Shown: positions 8,808 to 17,791, counted from the stretch's first letter. The stretch: DNA of 64,000 nucleotides from Pseudomonadota bacterium (GCA_020161575.1 JAIUNR010000002.1:124001-188000); one strand, 5' to 3'. Translations and numbers: made by a program. The notes: generated from the sequence alone by a model not told the origin.

Positions 8808-9860
8808 ATGCCTTCCTCCGCTTCCTCCCGTTTCGATGTCGCGATCATCGGCGCCGGACCTACGGGACTTTTCGCCGTGTTTGAACTGGGCCTGCTGGGC
8901 CTCAACGCGGTGCTGATCGACACGCTCGACAAGCCCGGCGGGCAATGCGCCGAACTCTATCCCGAGAAGCCGATCTACGACATCCCCTCCTGGCCCGTGA
9001 TCTCCGGGCAGGAACTCACCGATAAGCTCATGGAGCAGATCGCGCCGTTCAAGCCTGAATTCCGGCTCGGCCAACAGGTCTCGCAGATCACACGGCGTGA
9101 GGACGGCATCTTCGTGGTCGAGACGGATGCCGGCAACAGCCTGGAGGCAGGCGCAGTGTTCATCGCGGCCGGCGCCGGCTCCTTCACGCCGCGCAAGCCG
9201 AAGCTCGACGGGCTGGAGGCCTATGAGGGCCGCTCGATTTTCTACGCCGTGCGTAACCGCGCCGAGTTCAAGGGCCGCGATATCGTGATCGCCGGCGGCG
9301 GCGATTCCGCCCTCGACTGGACAAACAATCTCGCGAGCGAAGCAAAATCACTCACCCTCGTTCACCGCTCGGACCGTTTCCGCGCCGCGCCGGCCTCCGT
9401 CGCGAAGATGCGCGAACTCGAATCCGCCGGGAAGGTGCGCTTCGTTCAGGGTGACCTTTCCGCGCTCGAAGGCGAGGCGGGGCGCCTCTCCACCATCCGG
9501 ATCAAGGCGGGTACGGAGACAGTCACGGTGCCAGCGGAGCGGTTGCTTGCCTTCTATGGCCTCAACATCGAACTCGGCCCGATCGGCGATTGGGGGCTCG
9601 ATCTCGCGGAGGGCAAGCAGATCCGTGTCGACACCGAGAAATTCCAGACCTCGACACCAGGCGTCTTTGCCATCGGTGACATCAATTACTATCCCGGCAA
9701 GCTGAAGCTCATCCTCTCGGGTTTCCATGAGGCCGCCCTCGCGAGCCATGCCGCCTTCAAGGTGGTCCGCCCGGATGAGAAGCTGCGCTTCCAGTACACG
9801 ACCTCCTCCACCGAACTTCAGCAACGCCTTCAGGTCTCGACAAAAGCGGAGGCGGCGTGA
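8808..9860 (+). CDS. Thioredoxin-reductase-like ferredoxin--NADP+ reductase
   Basis: FAD flavoprotein of 350 residues with two dinucleotide-binding sites: IIGAGPTG near residue 14 (FAD) and IVIAGGGDSALDW near residue 161 (NADPH). Between them lies the substrate segment KPGGQCAELYPEKPIYDIP, which is typical of the YumC-type ferredoxin-NADP reductases. The thioredoxin-reductase CxxC active site is missing, so it is not a thioredoxin reductase. The C-terminal FAIGDINYYPGKLKLILSG is also characteristic. It heads the sulfur operon, and sulfite reductase follows two genes later, so it most likely passes NADPH electrons through ferredoxin to the siroheme enzyme. Its stop overlaps the next start by one base (TGATG). 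Confidence 0.88.
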   Translation: MPSSASSRFDVAIIGAGPTGLFAVFELGLLGLNAVLIDTLDKPGGQCAELYPEKPIYDIPSWPVISGQELTDKLMEQIAPFKPEFRLGQQVSQITRREDGIFVVETDAGNSLEAGAVFIAAGAGSFTPRKPKLDGLEAYEGRSIFYAVRNRAEFKGRDIVIAGGGDSALDWTNNLASEAKSLTLVHRSDRFRAAPASVAKMRELESAGKVRFVQGDLSALEGEAGRLSTIRIKAGTETVTVPAERLLAFYGLNIELGPIGDWGLDLAEGKQIRVDTEKFQTSTPGVFAIGDINYYPGKLKLILSGFHEAALASHAAFKVVRPDEKLRFQYTTSSTELQQRLQVSTKAEAA

Positions 9861-10195
9861 TGGCCGCGCCGAAGCTTCCGCCCTTGCCGGTGATCCTGCT
9901 CGCCAATGACCTTCTGGAGGGCGAGGTGGTCTTCCGTACGCGCGCCGGCTGGACGCGCGACCCGCGCGCCGCGCTGGTGGTGCACGATACCGAAGGCGCG
10001 GAGCGGCTGGACACGGAGGCGAAGGCCGCCATGGCCCGCAACGAGGTCGTCGACGCCTATCTCGTCGATGTCGCGCTCGACGCCGACGGTCTCCCGGTTC
10101 CACGGCATTTTCGCGAACGTTTCAAGATTTCCGGCCCGAGCAACCGGCCCGATCTCGGCAAGCAGGCGGAATACGCCGTGCCGGGCAAGAGGTGA
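9860..10195 (+). CDS. DUF2849 domain-containing protein
   Basis: Small soluble protein of 111 residues from the ATG at 9860. A GTG codon directly before it at 9857 is also possible. It matches the DUF2849 proteins that sit just before sulfite reductase in alphaproteobacterial cys operons: PVILLANDLLEGEVVF near the N-terminus, then a repeat-like region on amino-acid-rich positions (AYLVDVALDADGLPVPRHFRE). No catalytic motif is visible and the molecular role is unknown. The start overlaps the preceding stop and the stop is 3 bases from cysI, so translation is probably coupled. Confidence 0.85.
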   Translation: MAAPKLPPLPVILLANDLLEGEVVFRTRAGWTRDPRAALVVHDTEGAERLDTEAKAAMARNEVVDAYLVDVALDADGLPVPRHFRERFKISGPSNRPDLGKQAEYAVPGKR

Positions 10196-10198
10196 ACC

Positions 10199-11869
10199 AT
10201 GTACCGCTATGACGAATTCGACGAAGCCTTTGTCCGCGAGCGGGTCGCGCAGTTCCGCGATCAGGTCGCGCGGCGGCTGGATGGCTCCCTCGCCGAAGAT
10301 GAGTTCCGTCCGCTCCGGCTGAAGAACGGGCTCTATCTCCAGCTCCACGCCTATATGCTGCGCGTCGCGATCCCCTATGGCACGCTCAGGGCCGCGCAGT
10401 TGCGCCAGCTCGCGCGCATCGCGGAAGAATATGATCGCGGCTACGGCCATATCACCACAAGGCAGAATATCCAGTTCAACTGGCCGAAGCTGAAGGACGT
10501 GCCCGATATTCTCGGGCTTCTTGCCGATGTCGAGATGCACGCGATCCAGACCTCCGGCAATTGCATCCGCAACGTGACGGCGGATCATTTCGCGGGGGTC
10601 GCGGCGGATGAGATCGAGGACCCGCGCCCGCTGGCGGAGCTAATCCGCCAATGGTCGAGCGCGCACCCTGAATTTTCCTACCTCCCCCGCAAGTTCAAGA
10701 TCGCGGTGACCGGCGCGGCCGAGGATCGCGCCGCCGTGCGTGTGCACGATATCGGCATCCGCATCGTCCGCCATCCCGCCAGCGGGGAAGTCGGCTACGA
10801 GATCCTTGTCGGCGGCGGGCTCGGTCGCACGCCGATGATCGCGAAGGTGGTGCGCGAATTCCTGCCGAAGGGCGATCTGCTCGCCTATCTCGAAGCGCTG
10901 ATGCGTGTCTACAATCTCGAAGGGCGTCGCGACAACAAATACAAGGCGCGGGTCAAGATCCTCGTCCACGAAATCGGGATCGAGGAATTCCGCGCGCGCG
11001 TCGAGGCGGAATTCGCGCGGCTCGACGGGCCGAGCATCAACGCCGATCCGGCGGAACAGGCGCGCATCGCCGCCTATTTCGCTGCCCCGGCCTATGAGAA
11101 CCTGCTGCCGGAAAGCGGAACTTTCGAGGCCGCCCGCGCCGCCAACCCCGATTTCGCGGCTTTCGTGGAGGCCAACACCTTTCCTCATCGCGTGCCGGGC
11201 TATGCCGCGCTCACCATCTCGCTGAAGCCGATCGGCGGCGCGCCGGGCGACATCACCGCCGATCAGATGCGCGTGGTGGCCGACCTTGCCGAGCGCTATT
11301 CCTTCGACGAGGCGCGCGCCACGCATATCCAGAACCTTGTCCTGCCGCATGTGCGCAAGGCCGATCTCTTCGCGGTGTGGAAGGCGCTTGTCGCGGCGGA
11401 TCTCGCGACCGCCAATGCCGGGCTGATTACCGATATCATCGCCTGCCCCGGTCTCGATTACTGCGCGCTCGCGACCGCGCGCTCCATCCCGATCGCCCAG
11501 GCGATCTCGACGCGCTTTGCAGACCCCGTGCGCCAGCGCGAGATCGGGCCGCTGCCGATCAAGATCTCCGGCTGCATCAATGCCTGCGGTCATCACCATG
11601 TCGGCGCGATCGGCATCCTCGGGCTCGAGAAGAGCGGCAAGGAATCCTATCAGATCACGCTGGGCGGCGATCCCGGCGAGAAGGCCGCGCTTGGCGATAT
11701 TCTCGGCCCCGGCCTCAGTGCGGATGAAGTGCCCGATGCGATCGAGCGCATCGTCGCGCGCTATCTCGATACGCGCGAGAGCGGCGAAAGCTTCTCCGAT
11801 GCAGTGCGCCGCCTCGGCCCCGCCGCTTTCAAGAGCGCGCTCGCGAAGGAGGTGCATGATGCCGCCTGA
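10199..11869 (+). CDS. cysI: Assimilatory nitrite/sulfite reductase hemoprotein (CysI)
   Basis: Cytoplasmic siroheme / [4Fe-4S] enzyme reducing sulfite to sulfide with six electrons; 556 residues, usual for the family. Two repeats of the ferrodoxin-like half-domain are visible (GYGHITTRQNIQFNW near residue 80, and HIQNLVLPHVRK in the second half). The cluster ligands are C416 and C422 (CPGLDYC) plus C459 and C463 (CINAC), the last also ligating siroheme. No flavodoxin-like CysJ gene is present; the reductase at 8808 is the obvious electron source via ferredoxin. Nitrite reduction is a less likely alternative because the neighbours are all sulfur genes. Its 3' end overlaps the next gene by 14 bases. 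Confidence 0.93.
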   Translation: MYRYDEFDEAFVRERVAQFRDQVARRLDGSLAEDEFRPLRLKNGLYLQLHAYMLRVAIPYGTLRAAQLRQLARIAEEYDRGYGHITTRQNIQFNWPKLKDVPDILGLLADVEMHAIQTSGNCIRNVTADHFAGVAADEIEDPRPLAELIRQWSSAHPEFSYLPRKFKIAVTGAAEDRAAVRVHDIGIRIVRHPASGEVGYEILVGGGLGRTPMIAKVVREFLPKGDLLAYLEALMRVYNLEGRRDNKYKARVKILVHEIGIEEFRARVEAEFARLDGPSINADPAEQARIAAYFAAPAYENLLPESGTFEAARAANPDFAAFVEANTFPHRVPGYAALTISLKPIGGAPGDITADQMRVVADLAERYSFDEARATHIQNLVLPHVRKADLFAVWKALVAADLATANAGLITDIIACPGLDYCALATARSIPIAQAISTRFADPVRQREIGPLPIKISGCINACGHHHVGAIGILGLEKSGKESYQITLGGDPGEKAALGDILGPGLSADEVPDAIERIVARYLDTRESGESFSDAVRRLGPAAFKSALAKEVHDAA

Positions 11870-12362
11870 GACCGCAATCACCCTCGTCACCCGCGAGGGA
11901 CTGAAGCCTGATCGCTTCCGCCGCGACCTGGAAACGAGCGCGCCACGCCTCGTCCCGCTCGACACGCTGGAAAATGCACTCGCCTCGAATGGCGAGATCG
12001 GCGTCGAAATCGCCAATACGGTGAAGGCGGAAGCGCTTCTGCCGCATTTCGACCGCCTCGCGCTGATCGCCATCGCCTTTCCGGCCTATGGCGATGGCCG
12101 CGGCTATTCCCTCGCGAAACAGCTGCGCGCCCTGGGCTTCACGGGCACGTTACGCGCGGTGGGGCCGCTGATCGCGGATCAGTTCCATTACGCCCTGGCC
12201 TGTGGCTTCGACGAGATCGAGCTGCCCGCCGCCAACGCCGCGCGCCAGCCCGAGCCGCAATGGCAGGCAGCGCTGGCGCAACGCTCGCTCTCCTACCAGC
12301 GCGGCTATGACCAGCCCGGAAACATTCTCGAACGCCGGCGCGCACGGCGCGGGGAAGGATGA
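11856..12362 (+). CDS. DUF934 domain-containing protein
   Basis: Soluble protein of 168 residues, recognised as the DUF934 family that accompanies sulfite reductase and APS reductase in proteobacterial cys operons. Typical segments are VEIANTVKAE, IAFPAYGDGRGYSLAKQLR near the middle and GPLIADQFHYALACGFDEIEL. The start is one of two adjacent ATGs (11856 or 11859) just after AAGGAGGTGC, within the end of cysI, so the two genes are translationally coupled. Its biochemical role has not been settled; an accessory role in sulfite reduction is inferred from context only. Confidence 0.88.
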   Translation: MMPPETAITLVTREGLKPDRFRRDLETSAPRLVPLDTLENALASNGEIGVEIANTVKAEALLPHFDRLALIAIAFPAYGDGRGYSLAKQLRALGFTGTLRAVGPLIADQFHYALACGFDEIELPAANAARQPEPQWQAALAQRSLSYQRGYDQPGNILERRRARRGEG

Positions 12363-12365
12363 GCC

Positions 12366-13115
12366 ATGCTCGATGCTCTCGCCCATGAACTCGATACAGC
12401 TTTCGCGCCTCTCGCGCCGGAAGAACGGCTCAAGACCCTGCGCCAATCCCTGCCGGGAAAGCTCGTCTTTACCTCAAGCCTTGGCATCGAGGATCAGCTC
12501 CTGACCGCGATCATCGCGGAAGCCGGCCTCGATATCACCATCGCGACGCTCGATACCGGCCGCCTCTTCCCGGAGACCTACGCGCTCTGGACCGAGACCG
12601 AGGCGCGCTACCAGTGCCGGATCGTGGCGCATTACCCGGATCGGGTCGCGCTGGAAGCGCTTGTGGCCGAACAGGGAATCGACGGCTTCCGCGACAGTAT
12701 CGAAGCGCGCAAGGCCTGCTGCGATGTGCGTAAGATCGAGCCGCTCGAACGCGCGCTTGCCGGTGCAGGCGGCTGGATCACGGGCCTGCGCGCCGATCAA
12801 TCCGCCAATCGCGGCGCTTTCCATTTTGTCGAGATCGACCGGGCGCGCGGGCTGATCAAGGCCAATCCGCTGCTCGACTGGAGCCGCGAGCGCGTGCGCG
12901 AGGAAGCCCGGCGCCGCAACGTACCGGTTAACCCGCTGCACGAGCAGGGCTTTCTCTCCATCGGCTGCGCGCCCTGCACCCGTGCGATCAGCCCCGGCGA
13001 GCCAGAACGCGCAGGCCGCTGGTGGTGGGAGCAGGAAGCGCAGAAGGAATGCGGCCTGCATGTCGGTGCCGACGGCAAGCTGACACGTGGCAATCCAGCC
13101 GAGGCTTCAGCATGA
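12366..13115 (+). CDS. cysH: Thioredoxin-dependent APS/PAPS reductase (CysH), APS type
   Basis: Reduces adenylyl-sulfate to sulfite and AMP. The 249-residue protein has C118-C119 (KACCDVRK) and C201-x2-C204 (IGCAPC), the four ligands of the [4Fe-4S] cluster that marks APS-reducing enzymes. The catalytic cysteine C229 in KECGLH is present. The substrate-binding region [12 protein letters not shown] lies near residue 35. Because the cluster ligands are present and no APS kinase (CysC) is encoded nearby, APS rather than PAPS is the expected substrate. The stop overlaps the cysD start in ATGA. Confidence 0.94.
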   Translation: MLDALAHELDTAFAPLAPEERLKTLRQSLPGKLVFTSSLGIEDQLLTAIIAEAGLDITIATLDTGRLFPETYALWTETEARYQCRIVAHYPDRVALEALVAEQGIDGFRDSIEARKACCDVRKIEPLERALAGAGGWITGLRADQSANRGAFHFVEIDRARGLIKANPLLDWSRERVREEARRRNVPVNPLHEQGFLSIGCAPCTRAISPGEPERAGRWWWEQEAQKECGLHVGADGKLTRGNPAEASA

Positions 13116-14014
13116 GACCCCTCTCGCATCTCGAGCGCCTCGAAGCGGAGGCGATCTTCATCCTGCGCGAAACGGTAGCCACCACCGAGAACCCGGTGAT
13201 GCTCTATTCGATCGGCAAGGATTCCTCGGTGCTGCTGCATCTGGCGATGAAGGCCTTCTATCCGGCCAAACCCCCGTTCCCGCTGCTCCATGTCGATACG
13301 ACCTGGAAGTTCCGGGAGATGATCACCTTCCGCGACGAGACCGCCAGACGGCTCGGCGTGAAGCTTATCGTCCATATCAACGAGGAGGGCGTGAAGGCGG
13401 GGATCAACCCGATCGCCTCCGGCTCGCGCCTCCACACGGATGTGATGAAGACGCAAGGGCTCAAGCAGGCGCTCGACCTCTACAAGTTCGACGCGGCCTT
13501 CGGCGGCGCGCGGCGCGACGAGGAGAAAAGCCGCGCCAAGGAGCGTGTCTTCTCCCTGCGCGCGCCCGGCCATCGCTGGGACCCCAAGAGCCAGCGGCCG
13601 GAGCCCTGGGCGCTCTACAACACCCGGCTGCGCCCCGGCGAGACCTTGCGCGTCTTTCCGCTCTCCAATTGGACGGAGGGCGATGTCTGGGCCTATATTG
13701 CGCAGGAGAACATCCCCGTCGTGCCGCTGTATTTCGCCAAACCCCGCCCGGTGGTGAGCCGGGGCGGCGCGCTGATCATGCGCGACGACGAGCGGCTCGA
13801 ACTCCTGCCCGGCGAGGTGGTGGAGCAACGCTCCGTCCGTTTCCGCACGCTCGGCTGCTACCCGCTCACGGGCGCTATCGAGAGCGAAGCGGCCAATCTC
13901 GAGGAGATCATCGCGGAAATGGCGGCCTCGCGCGCCTCGGAGCGGCAGGGCCGCATCATCGACCACGATGGCTCCTCCTCCATGGAGCAGAAGAAGCAGG
14001 AAGGCTATTTCTGA
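13112..14014 (+). CDS. cysD: Sulfate adenylyltransferase subunit 2 (CysD)
   Basis: Catalytic ATP-pyrophosphatase subunit of ATP sulfurylase, making APS from ATP and sulfate together with CysN. The 300-residue protein starts at the ATG overlapping the cysH stop; a longer frame upstream lies over cysH and is rejected. The PP-loop SIGKDSS lies at residues 33-39. Family segments [28 protein letters not shown] and SNWTEGDVW follow. The C-terminus ([16 protein letters not shown]) is complete and typical. cysN follows after 16 bases. Confidence 0.95.
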   Translation: MRPLSHLERLEAEAIFILRETVATTENPVMLYSIGKDSSVLLHLAMKAFYPAKPPFPLLHVDTTWKFREMITFRDETARRLGVKLIVHINEEGVKAGINPIASGSRLHTDVMKTQGLKQALDLYKFDAAFGGARRDEEKSRAKERVFSLRAPGHRWDPKSQRPEPWALYNTRLRPGETLRVFPLSNWTEGDVWAYIAQENIPVVPLYFAKPRPVVSRGGALIMRDDERLELLPGEVVEQRSVRFRTLGCYPLTGAIESEAANLEEIIAEMAASRASERQGRIIDHDGSSSMEQKKQEGYF

Positions 14015-14030
14015 TGCAGGACGATTTCCG

Positions 14031-15656
14031 ATGAATGCCGCCGCACCGATCCTTCCCGGCAGCGCCATCGCTCCGCTTCGCGCGCCGGCAGGCCGTCCCG
14101 CCTCGCTGCTGCGCTTCCTGACATGCGGCTCGGTGGATGACGGCAAATCGACGCTGATCGGCCGCCTCCTTTTCGAAGCCGATGCGGTGCCCGAGGATCA
14201 ACTCGCGGCCCTCGACCGCGATTCGGAGAAGCTTGGGACCCTGGGCGGCGGGCGCGATTACGCGCTGCTGGTCGATGGCCTCGCCGCCGAGCGCGAACAG
14301 GGCATCACCATCGATGTCGCCTATCGCTATTTCGCGACGAAGAAGCGCGCCTTCATCGTGGCGGATACGCCAGGCCACGAGCAATATACCCGCAACATGG
14401 CGACCGGCGCCTCGACCGCCGATCTCGCGATCCTGCTGATCGACGCACGCAAGGGGCTGCTCACGCAGACCCGCCGCCACGCCTTCATCGCCTCGATGCT
14501 CGGCATCCGCCATGCACTTGTGGCGGTCAACAAGATGGATCTTGTCGGCTATTCCCGCGAGACCTTCGAGGCGATCGCGGCGGATTTCCAGACGCTGGCG
14601 AAAGGGCTCGCCTTCAGCGGCATCACCATCGTGCCGGTTTCCGCGCGCGAGGGCGACAATATCGCGACCCGCTCTTCGGCCATGCCCTGGTATTCCGGCC
14701 CCAGCCTGCTCGAATTGCTCGAGACGGTCGAGGTGGCGCCGGAAACAGAGGGGCCTTTCCGCTTCTCGGTCCAATGGGTCAACCGCCCCGATCAGGATTT
14801 TCGTGGCTTCGCGGGCGTGATCCATTCCGGCACCCTGCATCCCGGCGATGCGATCCGTGTCCTGCCAAGCGGAACCAAAAGCCGCATCGCGCGGATCGTG
14901 ACCGCGGATGGCGACAAGGACGAGGCGATCGCCGGCGAGGTTCCGACCCTCGTTCTGAGCGACGAAATCGATGTCTCGCGCGGCGATGTCATCACGCGCG
15001 AGAGCGACGCCCTCCTCGCCCGGCGCGAGATCACCGCCCGCCTGCTCTGGATGGGCGAAGAAGCACTGAAGCCCGGCGCGCATTACGTACTGCGCCTTGC
15101 CTCCCAGCAGGCAAATGCGCGGCTCGATGCGCTCCATCACGCCATCGACATCAACGGTTACGGAATCGTCGAGGCCGAGAGCATCGCGATGAACGGCATC
15201 GGCCTCGTCACGCTCGAACTTGACCGTGCGATCGTGGCGACGAATTACGCCGTCAACCGCGAGTTGGGCAGCTTCATCCTGATCGATCGCCTGACCAATG
15301 CCACGGTGGCTTTGGGTTTGATCGATGCCGGCGCGCCACGCGGCCTTCCCGCGCCAGAGATCCCCACCCGCACGCTGACCCGCCTGCTCGGCAGGTTCGC
15401 TCGCTGGGGCGGCGGTTCGAATGAAGGGCACAAGCGTTCGATCGCCAAGGCCATTTCATGGCGCGTCACCGGCACGCTCGATACCTTCCTGCTCTCCTAT
15501 CTCTTCACCGCGAGCGTGAAGATCGCCGCCGCGATCGGGGCGACGGAAGTGATCACGAAGATCGTGCTCTATTATTTCCACGAGCGCGCCTGGGCGAAAA
15601 GCCGCTTCGGGCTGAAGGACCGGCCGGCGGGCCATACCGACGGAGCTGGCATATGA
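14031..15656 (+). CDS. cysN: Sulfate adenylyltransferase subunit 1 (CysN) with C-terminal DUF2061 membrane domain
   Basis: GTPase subunit of ATP sulfurylase, 541 residues. GTP-binding motifs: GSVDDGKST at 33-41, DTPGHE at 112-117, NKMD at 167-170. Translation-factor-like barrel domains follow to about residue 440. In place of the APS kinase (CysC) domain often fused here in alphaproteobacteria, residues about 467-526 form a DUF2061-like segment: RSIAKAISWRVTGTLDT, a hydrophobic stretch, then EVITKIVLYYFHERAW. That tail is predicted to be membrane-embedded, which would tether the enzyme to the inner membrane (inference). The start ATG at 14031 is preceded by CAGGA. The stop overlaps the tiny next ORF in ATGA. 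Confidence 0.92.
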   Translation: MNAAAPILPGSAIAPLRAPAGRPASLLRFLTCGSVDDGKSTLIGRLLFEADAVPEDQLAALDRDSEKLGTLGGGRDYALLVDGLAAEREQGITIDVAYRYFATKKRAFIVADTPGHEQYTRNMATGASTADLAILLIDARKGLLTQTRRHAFIASMLGIRHALVAVNKMDLVGYSRETFEAIAADFQTLAKGLAFSGITIVPVSAREGDNIATRSSAMPWYSGPSLLELLETVEVAPETEGPFRFSVQWVNRPDQDFRGFAGVIHSGTLHPGDAIRVLPSGTKSRIARIVTADGDKDEAIAGEVPTLVLSDEIDVSRGDVITRESDALLARREITARLLWMGEEALKPGAHYVLRLASQQANARLDALHHAIDINGYGIVEAESIAMNGIGLVTLELDRAIVATNYAVNRELGSFILIDRLTNATVALGLIDAGAPRGLPAPEIPTRTLTRLLGRFARWGGGSNEGHKRSIAKAISWRVTGTLDTFLLSYLFTASVKIAAAIGATEVITKIVLYYFHERAWAKSRFGLKDRPAGHTDGAGI

Positions 15657-15760
15657 GAGGCCCGGCTTTCGCGCGCCCGGAATTCTGGTTTTTCGCCGCC
15701 CTGCTGCTGCTGGCCATTCTCTGGGGGCTGACCATGCCGCCGAGCATCGGGAGGAACTGA
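15653..15760 (+). CDS. 35-residue single-helix membrane protein in the cys operon (hypothetical)
   Basis: A short ORF starting in an ATGA overlap with cysN and ending 2 bases before cysG, so it fills the gap between them exactly. The product has a short basic/aromatic N-terminus (MRGPAFARPEFW), one hydrophobic helix (FFAALLLLAILWGLT, residues about 13-27) and a short polar tail. I do not recognise a family. Tight coupling on both sides and a clean membrane-helix pattern argue it is expressed. Its position directly after a CysN with a membrane tail suggests a partner role, which is only inference. Confidence 0.6.
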   Translation: MRGPAFARPEFWFFAALLLLAILWGLTMPPSIGRN

Positions 15761-15762
15761 TC

Positions 15763-17223
15763 ATGTCCGCGCGCAAACCCGAAACCGCCGCCGCGCGTAT
15801 CGCTCCGATTGCGACCCTCCCTGTCTTTCACAAACTGGCCGGGCGGAAGGTCGTGCTGGCCGGGGCGGGAGAGGCTGCTTTGTGGAAAGCCGAGCTGATC
15901 CTCGCCGCCGGTGCCGAGCTGCATCTCTTCGCACCGGATCTGCCAGTAAATCTCGAAGGGTTGAGCCCGCAACCCGGCGGGGGCTTGTTCCCGCAGCCGC
16001 GCCATTGGGCACCCGAGGATCTCGACGGCGCCGCCCTCGCGCTCGCCGAAGCGGAAGACAACGAGGAAGCCGCAGCCTTCGCCGCCGCGGCCCACGCACG
16101 CGGCATTCCGGTCAATGTGATCGACCGGCCCGAATTCTGCGATTTCCAGTTCGGATCCATCGTGAACCGCTCGCCGCTGCTCGTGGCGATCTCGACCGAT
16201 GGCGCGGCGCCCGTCTTCGCACAGGCCATTCGCGCCAAGATCGAGGCGCTTCTGCCGCGTGGCCTCAAAAGCTGGGCCGAGGCCGCACGGGATTGGCGGA
16301 GCGCCGTGACCGAACGCGCGCCCGCCTTCGCCCGCCGGCGCCGCTTCTGGGAAGCCTTCACGAAAATGGCACTGGCGAAGCCAGAAGAAGCGCCAGAACC
16401 CTCTGACCTTGCCGATCTGCTCGCCGGCCTCGACGCCGACACCGACCGCCCGCGTGGGCAGGTCACCTTCGTCGGCGCCGGCCCCGGCGATCCCGACCTG
16501 CTGACGCTGAAGGCGGTGCGCGCCCTTCAGAGCGCCGATATCATCCTTTTCGACGATCTCGTCGCACCGGAAATCCTCGATCTCGCGCGGCGCGAGGCCA
16601 AGCGGATGCTGGTCGGAAAAAAGGGGCACGGCCCTTCCTGCAAGCAGGAGGAGATCAACGCGCTGATGGTCTCGCTCGCGCGCAACGGACGTCATGTCGT
16701 GCGCCTCAAATCGGGCGACCCGGCCATCTTCGGTCGCCTTGCCGAAGAACTGGATGCTTGCCACGAGGCCGGCATCCCCACCCGGATCGTGCCGGGGATC
16801 ACCAGCGCGCAGGGGGCTGCGGCCACGCTTGGCGTGTCACTCACCGAACGGCGGATCGCGCGTCGTATCCAGTTCGTCACCGGACATGACGAGGCCGGCA
16901 ATCTCCCGGTCGATCTCTCGGCAGCCGCGCTTGGCGATCCCAAGGCGAGCACGATTCTTTACATGCCCAAGAAAACGTTCCCCGCCTTCGCGGCGCGCGC
17001 CATGACGGAGGGCCTTCCCGGCTCCACGCCCGCGATCGCGGTGATCAACGCGACGCGCCCGGATGAGACCCGCATCGCCGCAACCCTCGACACCCTTGGC
17101 GCCGCGATCGCTTCCGCCGAAATGGAGGGACCGATGCTGATCATGATCGGCGCGGCCTTCCGCGCGCGCAATAGCGAGGCGATTTCGAGCCCCCTCGCCG
17201 AGCCGGTGCGCGGTGCGGCGTAA
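15763..17223 (+). CDS. cysG: Siroheme synthase (CysG)
   Basis: Makes siroheme for the sulfite reductase from uroporphyrinogen III. The 486-residue protein has both modules. The N-terminal precorrin-2 dehydrogenase/ferrochelatase (residues about 15-220) shows VVLAGAGEAALWKAE, VIDRPEFCDF and NRSPLLVAIST. The C-terminal uroporphyrinogen-III C-methyltransferase (about 228-475) shows FVGAGPGDPDLLTLKA, VVRLKSGDPAIFGR, VPGITSAQGAAA and LYMPKK. The N-terminal nucleotide motif is slightly unusual (GAGEAAL where GGGxVA is common), but the catalytic Asp and the Ser loop are kept. It is the last gene of the operon; no other siroheme gene is seen. Confidence 0.93.
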   Translation: MSARKPETAAARIAPIATLPVFHKLAGRKVVLAGAGEAALWKAELILAAGAELHLFAPDLPVNLEGLSPQPGGGLFPQPRHWAPEDLDGAALALAEAEDNEEAAAFAAAAHARGIPVNVIDRPEFCDFQFGSIVNRSPLLVAISTDGAAPVFAQAIRAKIEALLPRGLKSWAEAARDWRSAVTERAPAFARRRRFWEAFTKMALAKPEEAPEPSDLADLLAGLDADTDRPRGQVTFVGAGPGDPDLLTLKAVRALQSADIILFDDLVAPEILDLARREAKRMLVGKKGHGPSCKQEEINALMVSLARNGRHVVRLKSGDPAIFGRLAEELDACHEAGIPTRIVPGITSAQGAAATLGVSLTERRIARRIQFVTGHDEAGNLPVDLSAAALGDPKASTILYMPKKTFPAFAARAMTEGLPGSTPAIAVINATRPDETRIAATLDTLGAAIASAEMEGPMLIMIGAAFRARNSEAISSPLAEPVRGAA

Positions 17224-17305
17224 TTTCCTCTTCACGTTCGACATCGCGGTGCAGCCCCGCTAGTCTCCGGCTCCCGTTGCTGTCGCAAGCTCGAAAGTCT
17301 CTACC

Positions 17306-17791
17306 ATGTCCGCCCGTGCCTCGCTCGATGCCATCGATCGCAAGATCCTCACTGCCTTGCAGAAGGATGCGACCATCTCGCTCGCGGAACTCGCGGACAA
17401 GGTCGGCCTTTCCCAGACACCGTGCTGGAAGCGCGTGCAGAAACTCGAAGCCTCCGGCGTGATCCTGCGCCGTGTTGCGCTCATCGCGCCCGAGAAGGTT
17501 GGCCTCGGTCTTTCGGTGTTTGTTCAGATCGAGACCGGCGAGCATTCGAGCGCCTGGCTCAACCGTTTTGCCTCCACCGTCTCGGCAATGCCGGAGGTGA
17601 TCGAGCTTTATCGCATGGCCGGCGATGTTGATTACATGCTGCGCGTGGTGGTCGAGGACATGGCCGCTTATGACGGCTTCTACAAGCGGCTGATCGACCT
17701 TTTCCCGCTCAAGAACGTGACGTCACGCTTCGCGATGGAGAGGATCAAACTCACCACAGCCTATCGCATCCCGGAGCCCCAGATCGACTGA
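17306..17791 (+). CDS. Lrp/AsnC family transcriptional regulator
   Basis: DNA-binding feast/famine regulator, 161 residues. The N-terminal winged helix-turn-helix (IDRKILTALQKDATISLAELADKVGLS, read in pieces) spans residues about 8-60, with recognition segment QTPCWKRVQKLE. The ligand-binding RAM domain follows (MPEVIELYRMAGDVDYMLRVV). It lies 82 bases after cysG on the same strand and could be read with it or on its own. The neighbouring convergent genes are an oligopeptide importer, which would fit an amino-acid-sensing regulator, but no target site is evident. The gap 17224-17305 holds no other feature. Confidence 0.9.
   Translation: MSARASLDAIDRKILTALQKDATISLAELADKVGLSQTPCWKRVQKLEASGVILRRVALIAPEKVGLGLSVFVQIETGEHSSAWLNRFASTVSAMPEVIELYRMAGDVDYMLRVVVEDMAAYDGFYKRLIDLFPLKNVTSRFAMERIKLTTAYRIPEPQID

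Noticed and set aside
17224-17305. Terminator or attenuator between cysG and the Lrp gene
   Set aside because: Only short, imperfect GC pairings are present and no T-run follows.
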